A stretch of 64,000 bases of DNA from Rotaria socialis (Eukaryota > Rotifera > Eurotatoria > Philodinida > Philodinidae), in assembly GCA_905331475.1 (NCBI GenBank), contig CAJNYU010002055.1, forward strand, positions 124,001 through 188,000, given 5' to 3'. The translations under genes and the position numbers were made by a program. The notes beneath the pieces were generated by a model. That model worked only from the letters and a program-made list of their open reading frames with translations. It ran no database searches and was not told the origin of the DNA. Below are positions 13,101 to 25,352 of this stretch, in pieces; the stretch's first letter is position 1, and each line of letters opens with the position of its first letter.

Positions 13101-14399
13101 TAATAGTACACGTCATTGTCGAAATACTATTTAAATTTCCTTGCAGCATAATGATAGTATACTGTGGATTATAAGATAAGAGTAAACAAACGAACACATC
13201 GTTAAAAGAGGAAAGATCAATCATAGATTACATGCGTTAGTGTTGTCTTAAAGACGAAGTGCTGCTTTTATTTTCCTGGAATTTGTTTTTTTTAAACTAA
13301 AGCAAAGACATTATACAACAACTACTTGCGTATCATTAGTGTTTGCATTATACTTAGACTTTAATTTGATCTATTCATAACAATAAATTTGAAAACAAAC
13401 AAAAAGCATATTGTATAAGTGAAACACTTCAAACCACTAAAATTCGAAACCGATACTCAGGCCTGATTTTCCTCAATGTCTGATCTAGATATAGCATACT
13501 CTTTGGCATCAATATTAGAACTCGATACACTAAAAAAAGAACAGTCGACCCGGCAAAATTTAAACAGCANTTGCTTTGCGATGGTTTTTAAATGGTCGTG
13601 ATTTTTTTCATTTATTTTCGAACTGTGAATAGTTATTTAGATGTCAATTTATATTCGAAGTCGAACTAGGCATCTCATGCTATAGAAGTTCTAGTCTCTC
13701 CTAGAACTGCGGTTATGGATTTCATTAAAAATATCTTCACCAAAATAAATCTGTTCTGTTTCATATTTTGTTCATCTTCATAGCAAGATTCATGATTGAT
13801 AACAATAAATGTGCCAAAAATATCTATATGGAAGAGTATCAAGAGACTATATCATCTGGAAAGAAGTGTGTGCATTTTTCGATATCATGCCAAATAAATA
13901 ATAGTCAATATTTACGAACACTGAGGCAAGATTTTATATTTATCATAGTCAACACTAGCAATGACAAAAGATATTCTCTTCTAAAAAGAATATCACTGAT
14001 GTCACGATAAGATTCTAAACGCAAATATGATGATAAAAAGTTTCATTTCGATCAAAATAGAACACGTATTCATTAGTTTTCCAACGTTTATCGTCATTCT
14101 TTTTCACCATACGTTTATTATATCACTTTCAAATGCTTTCTATGAAAACTGTATCAATTGTGGGCTTTGGAAAATATTAAAATCGTTGTCTCATTCAAGA
14201 TTCTACTGATTAAAGTTAAGTAATTTCATGTAGTATGTTTCATGATAACTGGTAATCAGAAAGAAAAAAACATAATCTGTATAGAATTTCCTAATTATTT
14301 GTTGACAAATACATTAGTTGATTGCAATAAGAAGCAATCCATTGAAGAACGAATTTCAATACGAAGAAATTGAAGAAGAAGAAACTATCATTTTTTTTT
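10173..14399. other. Intergenic DNA with CT-rich tract; no gene recognised
   Basis: A pyrimidine-rich low-complexity tract lies at about 10588-10640 (CCCTCCCTCCCTC then TCTCTCTC). Chance open frames of 60-80 codons occur at 12211-12411, 12426-12653, 13768-14010 and 14027-14209, none with splice-supported structure or familiar similarity. A single undetermined base is at 13570. Confidence 0.4.
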
Positions 14400-14870
14400 A
14401 TAAAGAAATTTTTTCATATTAGATAAACTATATTTGATCTCTAAGCTCGCTTATTTATTTTCAACAATAAATGTAGCTTTACGGATAATAAGAAATAAAC
14501 AATTTATGCCAAGTAAATCGATCACATTCAAAATTAATAGATATTTTTCGTCGAAATTTTTCTAGATGATCTTCAGAAGAATATTCAATACAAAATTGTG
14601 GAATATGACAGGTTAAATTTTATTTTTAGAAAGACAACTCACTATTTTTATATTATCAAAATGCTTGTATTGATATATGTTGTGTTGATGTTTTAATCAT
14701 ACGCAATTAAAAGAAAACATAATACATTTGTAAAAAAAGGAAAGTTTTCATAGAATTTCAGTAACATCTGTATTACCTCAAGAAACGCAGTAAGGAAATG
14801 AATGTAATTCTTTTTTTATACAGTTTCATTCAATTTAGTTATAAATCATTTTTAACTTGGAATCTTTGTG
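14400..14870 (+). pseudogene. Decayed partial copy of the SLC66A3 gene (exon 1 end / exon 2 start)
   Basis: This stretch aligns with about 17500-18200, where the intact PQ-loop gene begins. Shared landmarks are AAATAAACAATTTATG (about 14500 and 17630), TTTCAG.. CATCTG (about 14770 and 18070), GAAACG followed by GTAAG, and an intron ending in ATTTTAG or ATTTAG then TTATA. The exon-1-like piece still reads SVTSVLPQETA, against SVSSVLLEETA in the intact gene. A TAA lies in frame a few codons upstream, the PQI motif is lost, and homology fades just after the start of exon 2 (AATCTTTG). No counterparts of exons 3-6 are found. It is best read as a truncated tandem or dispersed duplicate under decay. 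Confidence 0.5.
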
Positions 14871-15426
14871 ATTACTATTCATCACCGATATGTGTTCTAT
14901 ATAAAATTGCAGCTAGAATTTGTAACAGATTCCAATAGTTCATATATGAGTCAACTCTAATACGAGATTTAACACCGCAGATATTATTTTCATTTTCGAA
15001 ATCATATATGATAGTCGGTTTTCTCAAAGTGATCTTGACGGCGTTAAATTTAAATGTTTCCTTTTTCTCTCTGATGAACAACGTTGATGGTTGCCAGTCT
15101 CTTAATCATTCGAGTGGGCCAATATGAGAATGTTATGTTAAATATCTTTGTAACCAGTGTTAGTCGACTATTTACATCTCTATTGGATAATAGATGTGCC
15201 TTTTACATACTTATATTCGATGTTTTATTACAAAAACGAAGAATATTCACTCAGTTAACAGCAATGCACAAAACAATAATTTATGCCAGTTTTATTTCAA
15301 GGTTTTCTAGACTTTAAATTATATCTAACAATAATAATCGTTATCAAAAACAGTACTTAATTTAGCTTAATACGATATTTCCTTTCTTTCCTAAGTATTA
15401 CTAAGATTGTATGTAAGAAAAGCGAT
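14871..15426. other. Intergenic DNA, no gene seen
   Basis: Overlapping 68-77-codon open frames on both strands have no recognisable similarity and are probably chance. Confidence 0.4.
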
Positions 15427-15911
15427 CCCATGTCGCACATTTTTTTCACTACCGCCGGTATACCGCGGTACTCATAATAACCGGCGGTGTACCGGCAGTT
15501 TACCGGCGGTAGCGCTGATAAGCTCCGGTCCCGGCTAAAAAGGCTTCCAGAAACCGTTTTTTTTCAAATCCTGATTTATTTCGGGAAAAGAATTTGAATT
15601 AATCAGAAACAAAACTATTTCAGAATATATTTTGCGAATTATTATTTTTACAGCGACATCTTTATTAAAATATTTATTTCATAAATGGGACCGATTTGAG
15701 CTCTGTGGCTATTACAAGCGACTCAGGCACATCGACATTATCTATGTGCATCGAATTCAACACGATTCTGTCGGTTTTAACAGACTTGAAAAATATTCAG
15801 TCGTTTTTATACTGCACAAAATGATACATCACTTTCATAAAAACCGGCGGTATAGCGCACATTATACCGAACGGTGAACCGCCGGTTTTTTCCCGGTTTG
15901 AATCACATGGG
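15427..15911. mobile_element. CCCATG-ended element rich in ACCGGCGG motifs
   Basis: It starts CCCATG and ends CATGGG, flanked on both sides by AT, like the element at 7480-8756. Its subterminal regions are packed with CCGCCGGTATACCGCGGTA-like palindromic motifs (about 15450-15535 and 15842-15895), which stand out sharply as GC-rich against the local AT background. It is 485 bp with no transposase. An 81-codon open frame spans the interior (15632-15877) but reads into the right-hand repeats and is not convincing. Confidence 0.6.
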
Positions 15912-16059
15912 ATGATAATAATCAACTTGATACTACTAAAATCCAAATGTAGAAATGATGATAAATATCAATAGAAAAATAGAAATTGTTAGCAGAGAAA
16001 GCACATCTCTGCTGTGTTTTTCTATGATGGATTATGTTCGTATTTGTGTCAATCGTAAA

Positions 16060-17026
16060 CAGGGTTACCAAATACAAATTTTAGAAATCAGGGGATTTTT
16101 GTGAAAAATCAGGAGTGTTTTTTTGACATTTATCAGTCATTCAATGATTTTTAGCTGATAACTTCCGATTTTTCACTAATAGATGCGTTAACCTCTTTTC
16201 CTATAATGGGATTGATGCTGAAAGTTTTCCTTGTAGACGAATTAAAATTGAAAATAGAAAGTTGATTTCATAAAGTTTATTTAAATAGATAGTTAAAACG
16301 TCTTCATTAGAATACATAGTAAAAACTACTTAGCCAATTTACTCAGCAATTCGTGACACTTTTTGCGACGTGACTCTACTTAAATCTAACAATCGAATAG
16401 ATGTTTCGAAAGATCTGATTCATTTAAAAGACACTCATAGAGTTCTGGTCAAGTAAAATAGACAGTGTTGCCAGATCCCCACATCTTCTGGAAAAATTCC
16501 AGATTTCGAAAGCTTTTCTCGATTTTTTCTAGATTTCGAAAAACAAATTCCGGAATTTTTTGGATTTTCGAGGTTGACATCAGGCAGCCTTCTTCGAAGT
16601 GCACTTTTGTATTTAAATATATGTTGTATATATGTATAAAGAGTATTTTTGTTTCGAATCCGTTAGAGTAAAACGTACTTTAAATGAACAAACGGACCCA
16701 AAAAACCTTTCCGCATTTTTTCAACTTTTGAAAAGAGCTCCCGCAAGTTTCCAGACTTTCAAGTTCGACATCTAGCAACATCGTAAATGAGTGCTCATTT
16801 TAATCTTCAACTCAGCTCCAACTAAATTATCGCTCATTTGATTTCGCCTATCATTTCATATATAAGCTTAACGTCTCCATAAATCTGTTCTTTTCTCTTG
16901 GAAATCGCTCTAGGTTCAAAACGAAGCTAATCGTCACATTACAAAAATCAGGAGATTTCTTGCCAGGAAAAAAGTTGCAAAATCAGGAGATGATCCCTGG
17001 TCAAAACAGGAGATTTGGTAACCCTG
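16060..17026. mobile_element. hAT-type non-autonomous element with perfect 8-bp target duplication
   Basis: The terminal repeats are CAGGGTTACCAAAT (16060-) and ATTTGGTAACCCTG (-17026). The 8 bp outside both ends are identical, ATCGTAAA (16052-16059 and 17027-17034), which is the target-duplication size of the hAT superfamily. Subterminal copies of an AATCAGGAGAT-like motif recur at both ends. No transposase is encoded. Another, smaller inverted-repeat element lies inside (16463-16783). Confidence 0.85.
16463..16783. mobile_element. Small TIR element nested in the hAT-type element
   Basis: The ends CAGTGTTGCCAGAT (left) and CGATGTTGCTAGAT (right, minus strand) are imperfect inverted repeats. 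TTTCGAAA-like and CCAGA-type motifs are repeated inside. It lies wholly within 16060-17026, so it appears to be a nested insertion. I could not identify a clear target duplication, so the borders are approximate. Confidence 0.5.
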
Positions 17027-17034
17027 ATCGTAAA

Positions 17035-17961
17035 TCATCAATAAAATCAATTCTGCTTGTTCCATTTAATAAAACGATAGATTTCAATCAATATAGAAAA
17101 TAAGTTCATTTATGACTGATGCCCAAAAGACATTTTTTATTCTAAATTATCTGTACATTATTTTCCCAATCAAATAAATCTCATCTACCATTCATTTTTT
17201 TTAAATGTCTCCAATCAACATTTTATTATTGATTTTAATCCTCAAAGTATTGTACGGATTACAATTGACATGTTGCATCGAATACTATTGGTGGTATTTG
17301 ATACACAGGCAGGACGAAAGTAAAATCATGTGAACCGTTCGTTTTTATTTTATGCTGATAACACAGAAATAGAAGATACACCAAAAAGAAAAACAGAATC
17401 ATTCTAACAGCTGTGATTCACTAGAAGAAAAATTCAGATAAGATGAAACCAAAGAAAAGCAAATATTATTTATTTTGTAGAAAAATATATTTTCTTTTTT
17501 CAGAGTATATAAACTATATTCGATCCATGATCACATTTTCAATATAAATAATCTGACTGTGTTTTTTGAAGAATAAACATGATAATATACATAAATATAA
17601 GAAACATATGCAGATGCTCGGTATTAGACAAATAAACAATTTATGTCAAAAAAAATGTATCGCATAAATCTTTTATCAAACAATCGATCATGTTCACAAC
17701 GAGTTAATATTCAAATCAGTTTATTATAATACATTCATCGTGTGGTTATACAGCTGGCAATTTGAGTATCTAACTTTTTTCCAATGACAAAATTTGCTAT
17801 TATTATTTTTTTTTATGTCGCATTCTTTAGATGACCTTGAGATAGAGAGAGACAGAGACAGAAATCTTTAATATGCAGAACGATGTAATTCGATAGTCAA
17901 AAGACCAGTGAAATGATTTGAAAGAAAACTGAAACTATTCAATACTTTTAGATTAAAATAA
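17035..17961. other. Upstream region of the SLC66A3 gene
   Basis: No further exon is supported. A 42-codon hydrophobic open frame starting at an ATG near 17204 is noted but has no family resemblance. Part of this stretch (from about 17500) is homologous to the decayed copy at 14400-14870. Confidence 0.4.
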
Positions 17962-18922
17962 ATGGTTTTCTTACAATTCTTGAGTCTCTCAGTTAACATA
18001 TTATGTTTTATACAAAAAGTACCACAAATTCTTCGAATCTATAAAACAAAAAATGTTGATAGTATTTCAGTTTCATCTGTTTTACTTGAAGAAACGGCGT
18101 AAGATAATCAATATATATATATATATTTATTTATTACATGAAAAATATCTTATTTATTTTAGTTATACATTAGTTTTAACTTATAATCTTTGGAGAGATT
18201 ATCCATTATCAGCATTTTTTGAATACATATTTCTTTTTGTACAAGGTTAGAAATTTGTTTAATACGAATTTTCTATTTAATATAATATTTATCTATTTAG
18301 ATATATTACTTCTATGGGCATTGTCGAAATATTCAAGAAAAGATAAAGATAAAAAAGTTGATCAATCAAAACCTTTATATGGAATATTCATGTGAATATA
18401 AGCACGATGCATTCTTTAGTATCATATATTATTTGTTTTCTAATAGCTTTTGCCTTTATCTAACGATAAGCCTATTCAATTTTTTACCAACGGCATGGAT
18501 GAGTGTTTGTACTGTAAGTATTTATTTATAACAAAATTAATTACTTTTTTTTTAAATAATTTGACTCTAGATGTTTGTAATCCCTATTGGTGCTTCATCA
18601 AAATTAATTCAATTACGAACCATTGTTTCAAATAAAAGCGCAGGCCAAGTTAGTCGAACTGGTTGGGCAATTGCATCTTATAGTAATTTTGGTAGGATCT
18701 TTTAAAACTTTCTTTTTCAATCCTTTTAATTTACTTATCTTCAACATTTAATCTAATTTAGCTCGAATAATAACAAATCTAATTCAAACAAAAGATATGA
18801 GTATGGTTATAAATTTATTGATTAGTTTCATTCTGAATATTTCAATTGTTATTGCTTGTACAATTTATACCAATAATCCTGTGTTAAAACCGACAGATGA
18901 TACAAAGAAAAAGACAACATAA
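17962..18922 (+). CDS. SLC66A3: PQ-loop transporter, SLC66A3 (PQLC3) homologue, 6 exons, 219 aa
   Basis: Exons are 17962-18098, 18163-18245, 18301-18391, 18447-18513, 18571-18691 and 18762-18922. They sum to 660 bp (219 codons plus TAA) and every junction has GT..AG borders. The protein is a multi-span membrane protein with the PQ-loop motif KVPQI at residues 19-23. Matches to animal SLC66A3 from memory include SVSSVLLEE against SLPSLLLEL, YPLSAFFEY against YPPLTYLEY, and ARIITNLIQTKDM against TRIITTLMTTNDF near the end. Family members are small integral proteins of endolysosomal or ER membranes related to cystinosin; the substrate of this member is not established. The length is close to the vertebrate protein (about 200 aa). 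The start is the only ATG that puts a hydrophobic segment before the PQ motif. It is convergent with the EF-hand gene, which ends 84 bp away. Confidence 0.88.
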
Positions 18923-19005
18923 ATACGATGGATATAAAGAAGACGAGAACAGAAATGGTTAATTGTGATGCGTGATATCATATAATAAATAAATGATAAC
19001 AACTA

Positions 19006-19805
19006 TCAGAGAAAACACAAACAGCAATTCGAAACATGACTTGGATCATCTGATTTGAGATATTCAAAAAATAATTGCTTTGCTCTATCTTCTTCAAGTT
19101 TGTCAGATTTTGTAATTTGATGAAATGAATTTGCTGCGGCTTTTTCATCAACACCAAAAAAGTGACAAGTTTTAATCCATTCATCAACAGCTATAAAACC
19201 ATCATGATTAAGATCCAACATATGAAATGTTGTATTTATACGTTGAGATACTTGTTCTAAAATTTCAGGGCTTGTATCCGGTTTACGTAATTCATTCGCA
19301 AGATTTTCATGAAATTTAAGCCATTCGTCTGCAAAAAGAGCAAAAGAAAGATTCCTTTTTTTTGGAAACAAGAGAAAAAAGTATTATTTAAAATGTCTCA
19401 CCTAATGTTACTTTACCATCTAGATTAACATCTGCTCTCATGATTTCTTGGCAAAGAGTTTTTCTAGCATTTGCATAATCTTCGCGTCGTTTGCTATCAT
19501 CTTGTCCGATAAGTGTTGAAAGTTTATCAGCAAGAATTTCAAAATCAATCGGAGTTATTGCACCATCTCCATCAGCATCTAAACAAGAAGAAAACAACAA
19601 GAATGCTTAGCATCAAAAAAGATCTATGAAGAATATAAACACCATAGAGATAAAAAAGATGTTTCATTTTGTCATGCCAAAATTTTTTTGTTTCGTCTGT
19701 CTAAATTAAGTTAAAAGAAATGAATGTTTGGAAACATGAGTTGAATAATCAAAATCTATTACTTACCATTGTATTGTTGTTGTTGCTGTTGAAAAAGAGA
19801 ACACT
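19006..19805 (-). CDS. EF-hand calcium-binding protein, calexcitin / sarcoplasmic CaBP type (5' exon missing)
   Basis: Three exons are certain: 19767-19805, 19402-19578 and 19006-19328, with phases that agree. The joined protein has three canonical 12-residue EF loops: DADGDGAITPID, DVNLDGKVTLDE (built across the 19402/19328 junction, which creates the essential final D-E) and DLNHDGFIAVDE. It ends in a divergent fourth-hand region containing LFFEYLKSDDP. This C-terminus and the spacing fit the invertebrate calexcitin and sarcoplasmic calcium-binding protein group, which buffer or sense cytosolic Ca2+. The first visible exon encodes LF followed by six glutamines in the entering helix of EF hand 1. 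No ATG in frame lies in this exon; an additional 5' exon must lie above 19810, and I could not place it. Confidence 0.8.
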
Positions 19806-20586
19806 CTGAAATATTCGATGTTATTTAATGCTGATGCAGTTCTGCGGTCTAATATGCAGAGATAGAGACGCTTTTCTTCTCTCGAGAGAATCTTCGCTCT
19901 ATCTCTCAGAATAAATTATCTACTCGGCGTGCGGAAATGGCGGCGGTGATGTTGTTGTTATTTCATTCTGTTCTAGTTTTGAGTTGTTTCCACTTCGCAT
20001 ACAAACAATATACTATACGATCGAAGAAATGCATGCAAATGTGTAGAACTGAGAAATTATTCGTGTTGAAAGACAAATCTCGATCTCCTGTGTTTTTTTA
20101 ACTCCATCAGTTCAAACTAAATCAGAAAAAAAAACTGATTAAGCAATATATGATGTACTTCATTGAAGAACAAATCATTTACATGACAACAATGCTCTTA
20201 TTGCTCCATTGGCAATAATAATAATAATAATAATGATCAAAAAATGGACATTCCAAAATTGGTAACAGCAAATCTATTTCAGAGCGATAAGAATTGCCAT
20301 ATTTATTCATGTCTCCGGGCTGTGTAGTGAGTGCTAAAATGTGCCCATATATACACATTTTGTAGATAACCATAGTAAATACTTAGATTCAAAATCTGAC
20401 GAAAATTAAACACATGGACAGCATGTTTACTATAATATCTTTTTTTTGACTGGCAAGGTCGAAGATGTCATAAACTGTTTTGCCTAAGTGACAAATCCGG
20501 ATAAACAGATAAAGAACTGAGAATTAGATGTTTTTTTTCTTTTTGGTCAATTGAAAAATAATAACAATAACAAGAATAAAAACTTA

Positions 20587-23083
20587 TTATTTACAATCAA
20601 CGACGCTGTGAGAAAATTTCAAGTGAATTCGATAAATAAAATATGATATAATAATTATAAATATAAAAAAACTGAATGCAACACGTCTATAAATAATTCT
20701 ATATTCTATTAATTGCTCATTCACATGAAAATTATTTTCTGATGTATTATTAATATCTATATTATCATATTGAATACTTTTTTTCTCTAATATTCGTGTG
20801 CATAGTATAAATTCATCAAAATTAAATAATGTTAATGCACATAATGTTTGGATTATTCGATGTTTTTTCAATGTAGTTCTGTCTGTTTGATGTTTTGTTA
20901 ATAGAAAACGTCTCGAATACATAGGATTTGTTCGTATTAAATAAATTAATCTTAATAAACTCGTTGATGTAATTTCTTTCGATTGATGATACCAGGATGA
21001 AAATCGATAAGACAACGCCCATCGATCCTTTTGTGTACGTTCAGCTTCATTGACATTCAGAGAATATTGTTCGTAATCTTTCAATGTATGTGTTTGTCTA
21101 TTATATGAATATTTTCGAATTGATGGTTGACTTAAATAACCAACAGGACTTATAGATGGATGTCCAATTATGCCCATTGTTGTATTTGATGACGAATAAA
21201 CACGAAAAATATCTTGATGGCGATGACCACTTAAACACATTATTATACTTGATGAATACTTATCAATTATAGATAAAAGTTTTTGTTCATATTTTAAATC
21301 ATAAAATTTGTATAATAAATTTTCATTCACACCAAATGGTACATGAGTTAGGAGTAATACACGATCATGACTATCATGTGCATCCAACAGTGTTTTATTA
21401 AACCACCTAAAAAATGAATTTAATTTAATAAGAGACTTTAGACTATGCACTTTCGATTTGCACAATATGATAATAGTTAAATCGATTTTATTTCGAGTGA
21501 CTAAGATTGATAATAGAACCGTGATTTTCTTTGTGCAAGTTTCTGATGTTTTTTTTTGTTGAAATTCTTTATTAACTTAAAAATTAGATGTATAAACTAA
21601 AAATGGCACAAATCCATTGCATTATACTGCTTTTTTGTTCCACGCATATTCTTACAAATCTCAAATTTCGAGGTCTTTTTGACATTTTCTATTCTATTCT
21701 AATTATCATGGGATACTATAGCATTCTTTGCTTTTATTTCATTAGAATCAAGCTATACACAATAACAGAACGATAAAACCTGGAGAAATAATCAAATTTT
21801 TATCTACAAAAAAATAGGAAATTCTCAAGGGTTCAATTCATAAATCGTCAGAAGTAGAATATTCAATGACATTATCGTTGATTACTTCTTAACAATCAAG
21901 TGATTTCATATAATCACAAAATCAAGGCTGTGAAACACACATACACTATCTTAAGACACGATACCAGTTTTTTCTCATAGAGACTTTTCTCATTCCAGTA
22001 AGCGATACGCTTTCAGCTGAATAACAACCTTTTGAAAGTCCTATTCATTCATTCACTAATAGGTCTACATACTGAATTTGTTCGATAGGTTCATGTAGAT
22101 CAAAAAAATCGTTATACTGTGGTTGAAACATTGCTGTATTGAGTACGATAAAACGTAATAATGTTTGCTGTTTATCTTTTGATGTTCGGAAACGTAACGA
22201 ATAATAACCGCCTAGAATGAATATATATACATATATATATAGGAACAAAATCGACTCTGATTAATTGTAATCAGGTCTTTCTTTCTATGCAAGTACCTTT
22301 GAAAAATGTTTCAACAGCATTTGCATCGTTTAGTAATAAATTGTATTTTGTTTCATTATAAAATTTCATAAAACGTGTGGATCTATTTGTGTCTAAGACT
22401 ATATCATGATTTCCTAAGCATATAAAATTCGTAGATACTTTCCTTTAAAATCTTTATCAAAAGATAATAAATTTACCTAATACAGGGATAATAGGTGTGT
22501 TTGGAAACTTTTTTCTTAATTCTTGAGAAAAATTTCGATTAACATCTAAAATTGTATTGGCACCAGAAGATAAATGACTTGTTGCATCACTAGAAAATTC
22601 AAATTAAATAATTTCTGAAAATATTAAACGAGTACAATGAGATACCCCATCCAAATAATAAAATCAATATTTGAATCAATTTTCTTTGCAGCAGTAAGAG
22701 TTGAACTTAATAATTCACTTGATGTATCACAATTAAAATGTCCAAATTTTCGAATGATTCTTCCCCTATTGTCTGATGATACATTACGACAACGAGTAGC
22801 TGGATCACCATCTGATCGATAGAAAGCATCAACATGTGCATCAGTAAATACCCAAAAATGACCTAGCCAAAAAGAAACGAAACGAAACGAAACAAAACAT
22901 AGATTTGATCACTATTTTAAGATTTCAAATACCCTCATTTAATTTTTCATCATTTCTTTTGAATTTGAATATCGCATACAAAGTAATACAAATGATCAAT
23001 AGTATCCAAAACAGTAATAACCATTTTTTCAAGAATACAATGAACTTCATTGTAACTTCGTTATAGCTATTGTGGTTTATCAT
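20587..23083 (-). CDS. Acid sphingomyelinase-like phosphodiesterase (SMPDL3 type), 6 exons, 518 aa
   Basis: Exons (minus) are 22933-23083, 22646-22862, 22477-22589, 22297-22413, 22073-22211 and 20587-21406, totalling 1557 bp with all phases consistent. The fifth exon ends at a GTATGT donor. The metallophosphatase metal ligands are all present: TDAHVD (residues 57-62), GD (123-124, built across a junction), GNHD (161-164), THVP (266-269) and GHRHQD (306-311). The C-terminal part (DRWALSYRFSSWYHQ) matches the SMPDL3 signature region. Family enzymes hydrolyse nucleotide and lipid phosphodiesters in the lumen or outside the cell. A hydrophobic segment near residues 17-32 looks like a signal anchor, and another lies close to the C-terminus (SFFIFIIIISYFIY), so the protein may be membrane-bound at both ends; vertebrate homologues are secreted or GPI-linked. 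An alternative start is the second Met at 23050. Confidence 0.88.
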
Positions 23084-25352
23084 GGGTATCTGTTTGTTTC
23101 TATAGACTCGCAATATATGTGACACGAATGAAAAGTAATCACCGTGTGCATGCACACCGATCAAGTTGACTGCTTGCTCACATACGTTGACAACGTGGCA
23201 AACACATGTACGCTTTGTTTTCTACCACTCTTGCCTTCTTTTTTTTTACATCATAGAAAGCGTTCGATGTTTTAAAAGAAAAGAAAAGTCACCTGCGTCC
23301 TTGCCATTGAAAAATTGTGAGAAGTAGGCATATAGAAGTAGGAAGAACACAACACGATGCAAATATTTTAGTTGAAAAAAATATCATGAATAAATATTTC
23401 TTTTTTCTTTCAGGTAAATTAAGAATTATTTGAGTATAACGGATAGAAATAAATAGCTAATGTTAACCTAAACGAATACGTATGATTCTTGGTGACATCA
23501 AAGAATATGTTATTTTCTTTCCATTTCGAAGCAGATGTTTTGAAATATGTGAAAATCTTATGAACAAATGAAGTTTTGGGTTAATTGTAATGAATATCAA
23601 TCAAATTAGTTTTTCAAAAATCTTTCTTTGTAGAGAGAAAATTGTTATATCTAAAAACATTAATAAGCATCTCTGATAAATCATTAACTTTTATCTTTCT
23701 TACAAGATTATCGTTTTAAGACTCGCCTAAATTCATGATCTTAAAAAATAATAGTTGAATCATATTACCGATGTCATAACAATAATATGATTGTAAGGGA
23801 TGAACTATGCATGACACGATAATTCCATAATATTCATTTTGACTGAATTTTTGAAATAAAATATTCATGTTTCGTGTCTGCGTGTACATATATCTATGTG
23901 ATCACTCTATTTATTGAATTGTATTTTTTCAAATAATAATAGTAAAATGATAAATTCAATTCATTTTTGAATATAAAATAAAAAATTCGTACATAATGAT
24001 AGGTTAACACAACGGCAGTCATGTAAGCAAGATAAAAACAATACTGAAGATTACGATGCAGGAATTGTTGGCATTTGTTTTGCATGTATTAGCATCAAGG
24101 ATAGACATTTGTGTTAGTAAGTGAGACCTTTGAGAAACTGGAATTTCACTCTCGTCTGTTAGTTATTCCTATCGGAAAATTCATACTGATTAATGATTAG
24201 TAAATGTCAAAATCAGAAAGAAAACAAACACATTTTCTTACCAAAACATATGTCAATGCGGCAAAAATTCTTAGGAAATATATGATATAAACGAAATAAA
24301 TAAAACATAACTTCGAATTGAAACGTCATATGTGCTATTTTTATAAATGATAATTAAGAATTTTATACATGACTTGTATTTTATTTTATTCTAGAAATAT
24401 TTGAAGTTTATTTGCTATCTTCATGATAGATAAATGTCTTACAGTTTGCCATGTAGCGTAGATTATGAAGCATGAACGAGATTTCTATCATCCAGAAAAC
24501 ATATGTTTTCATTATTAAGTTATTTGTTTATATTAGAATGAACTCGAGATATGAATTTCTTAATAACTTCGAGAAACACAAATTACGAGTAATATAAAGC
24601 CAGCTACAATAAGATTTACTTTTTGAAACATCAAAAGATGAGAACTTTCCCATAAAAAGTTTTACAAAAAATACGATTAATCCATTGTGAACCATCGAAT
24701 TATATTATCGATATCGATGCGTATAGAGATATTGATTAAACAGTTCGTTTATAACAAATGATCTTCTAATCAAGATTAAGTTTCAAATGTTCTATAATTT
24801 AAAGTGATTCTAATCTTTAAAAAGACCTTTTGGTTCAATAATGATAAAAAATTCTAAACACAGAAATTTTCGATTTTTTATTTTCGTTTAATATTGCTGC
24901 CAAAAAATACGGCAGATAGAAATTACATGAGAAATAGATAAGTACAAAGTCTGATCATATCAAATATCTTTAAGTAATCATTTATAATTCTACTGAATGC
25001 AATCATTCGAAAAATAATTATTTCATAAAAAGAAAGAAATCTATACGATGAGAACAGGATGACAACACTGCAACACAATTGAGTTATATGTTCATTCTAA
25101 AGTTCGTTTCATATGCCGTATAGAGTATTGAGAGAGAATCAAATTTCATTAATAGTTTCTCCATCCATGCGCTTATATAAGTAGTCGATTGCTATATCCA
25201 GTTGAAGCTCTTTTTATTGTTGTGTCAAATGATATATTGATACGTGAAAAAACTTCACCATGTTTATTTTCATATAAAACCTTCTCTACTAATCTACGTA
25301 TAAAACATCGAGCTGTATGATGTTTCTCACTTAGCAAATATCCCCGTTAATA
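23084..25352. other. Intergenic DNA, no gene seen
   Basis: The region upstream of the SMPDL3-type gene shows only short chance open frames. Confidence 0.45.

Noticed and set aside
17204-17332. 42-codon hydrophobic ATG frame initially considered as exon 1 of SLC66A3
   Set aside because: The true first exon (17962-18098) reads continuously from ATG through the KVPQI motif and matches the family; this frame does not.
21500-22060. Possible extra exon in the longest SMPDL3 intron
   Set aside because: The GTATGT donor at 22072 and the acceptor at 21407 join in phase and match the family alignment without any gap.
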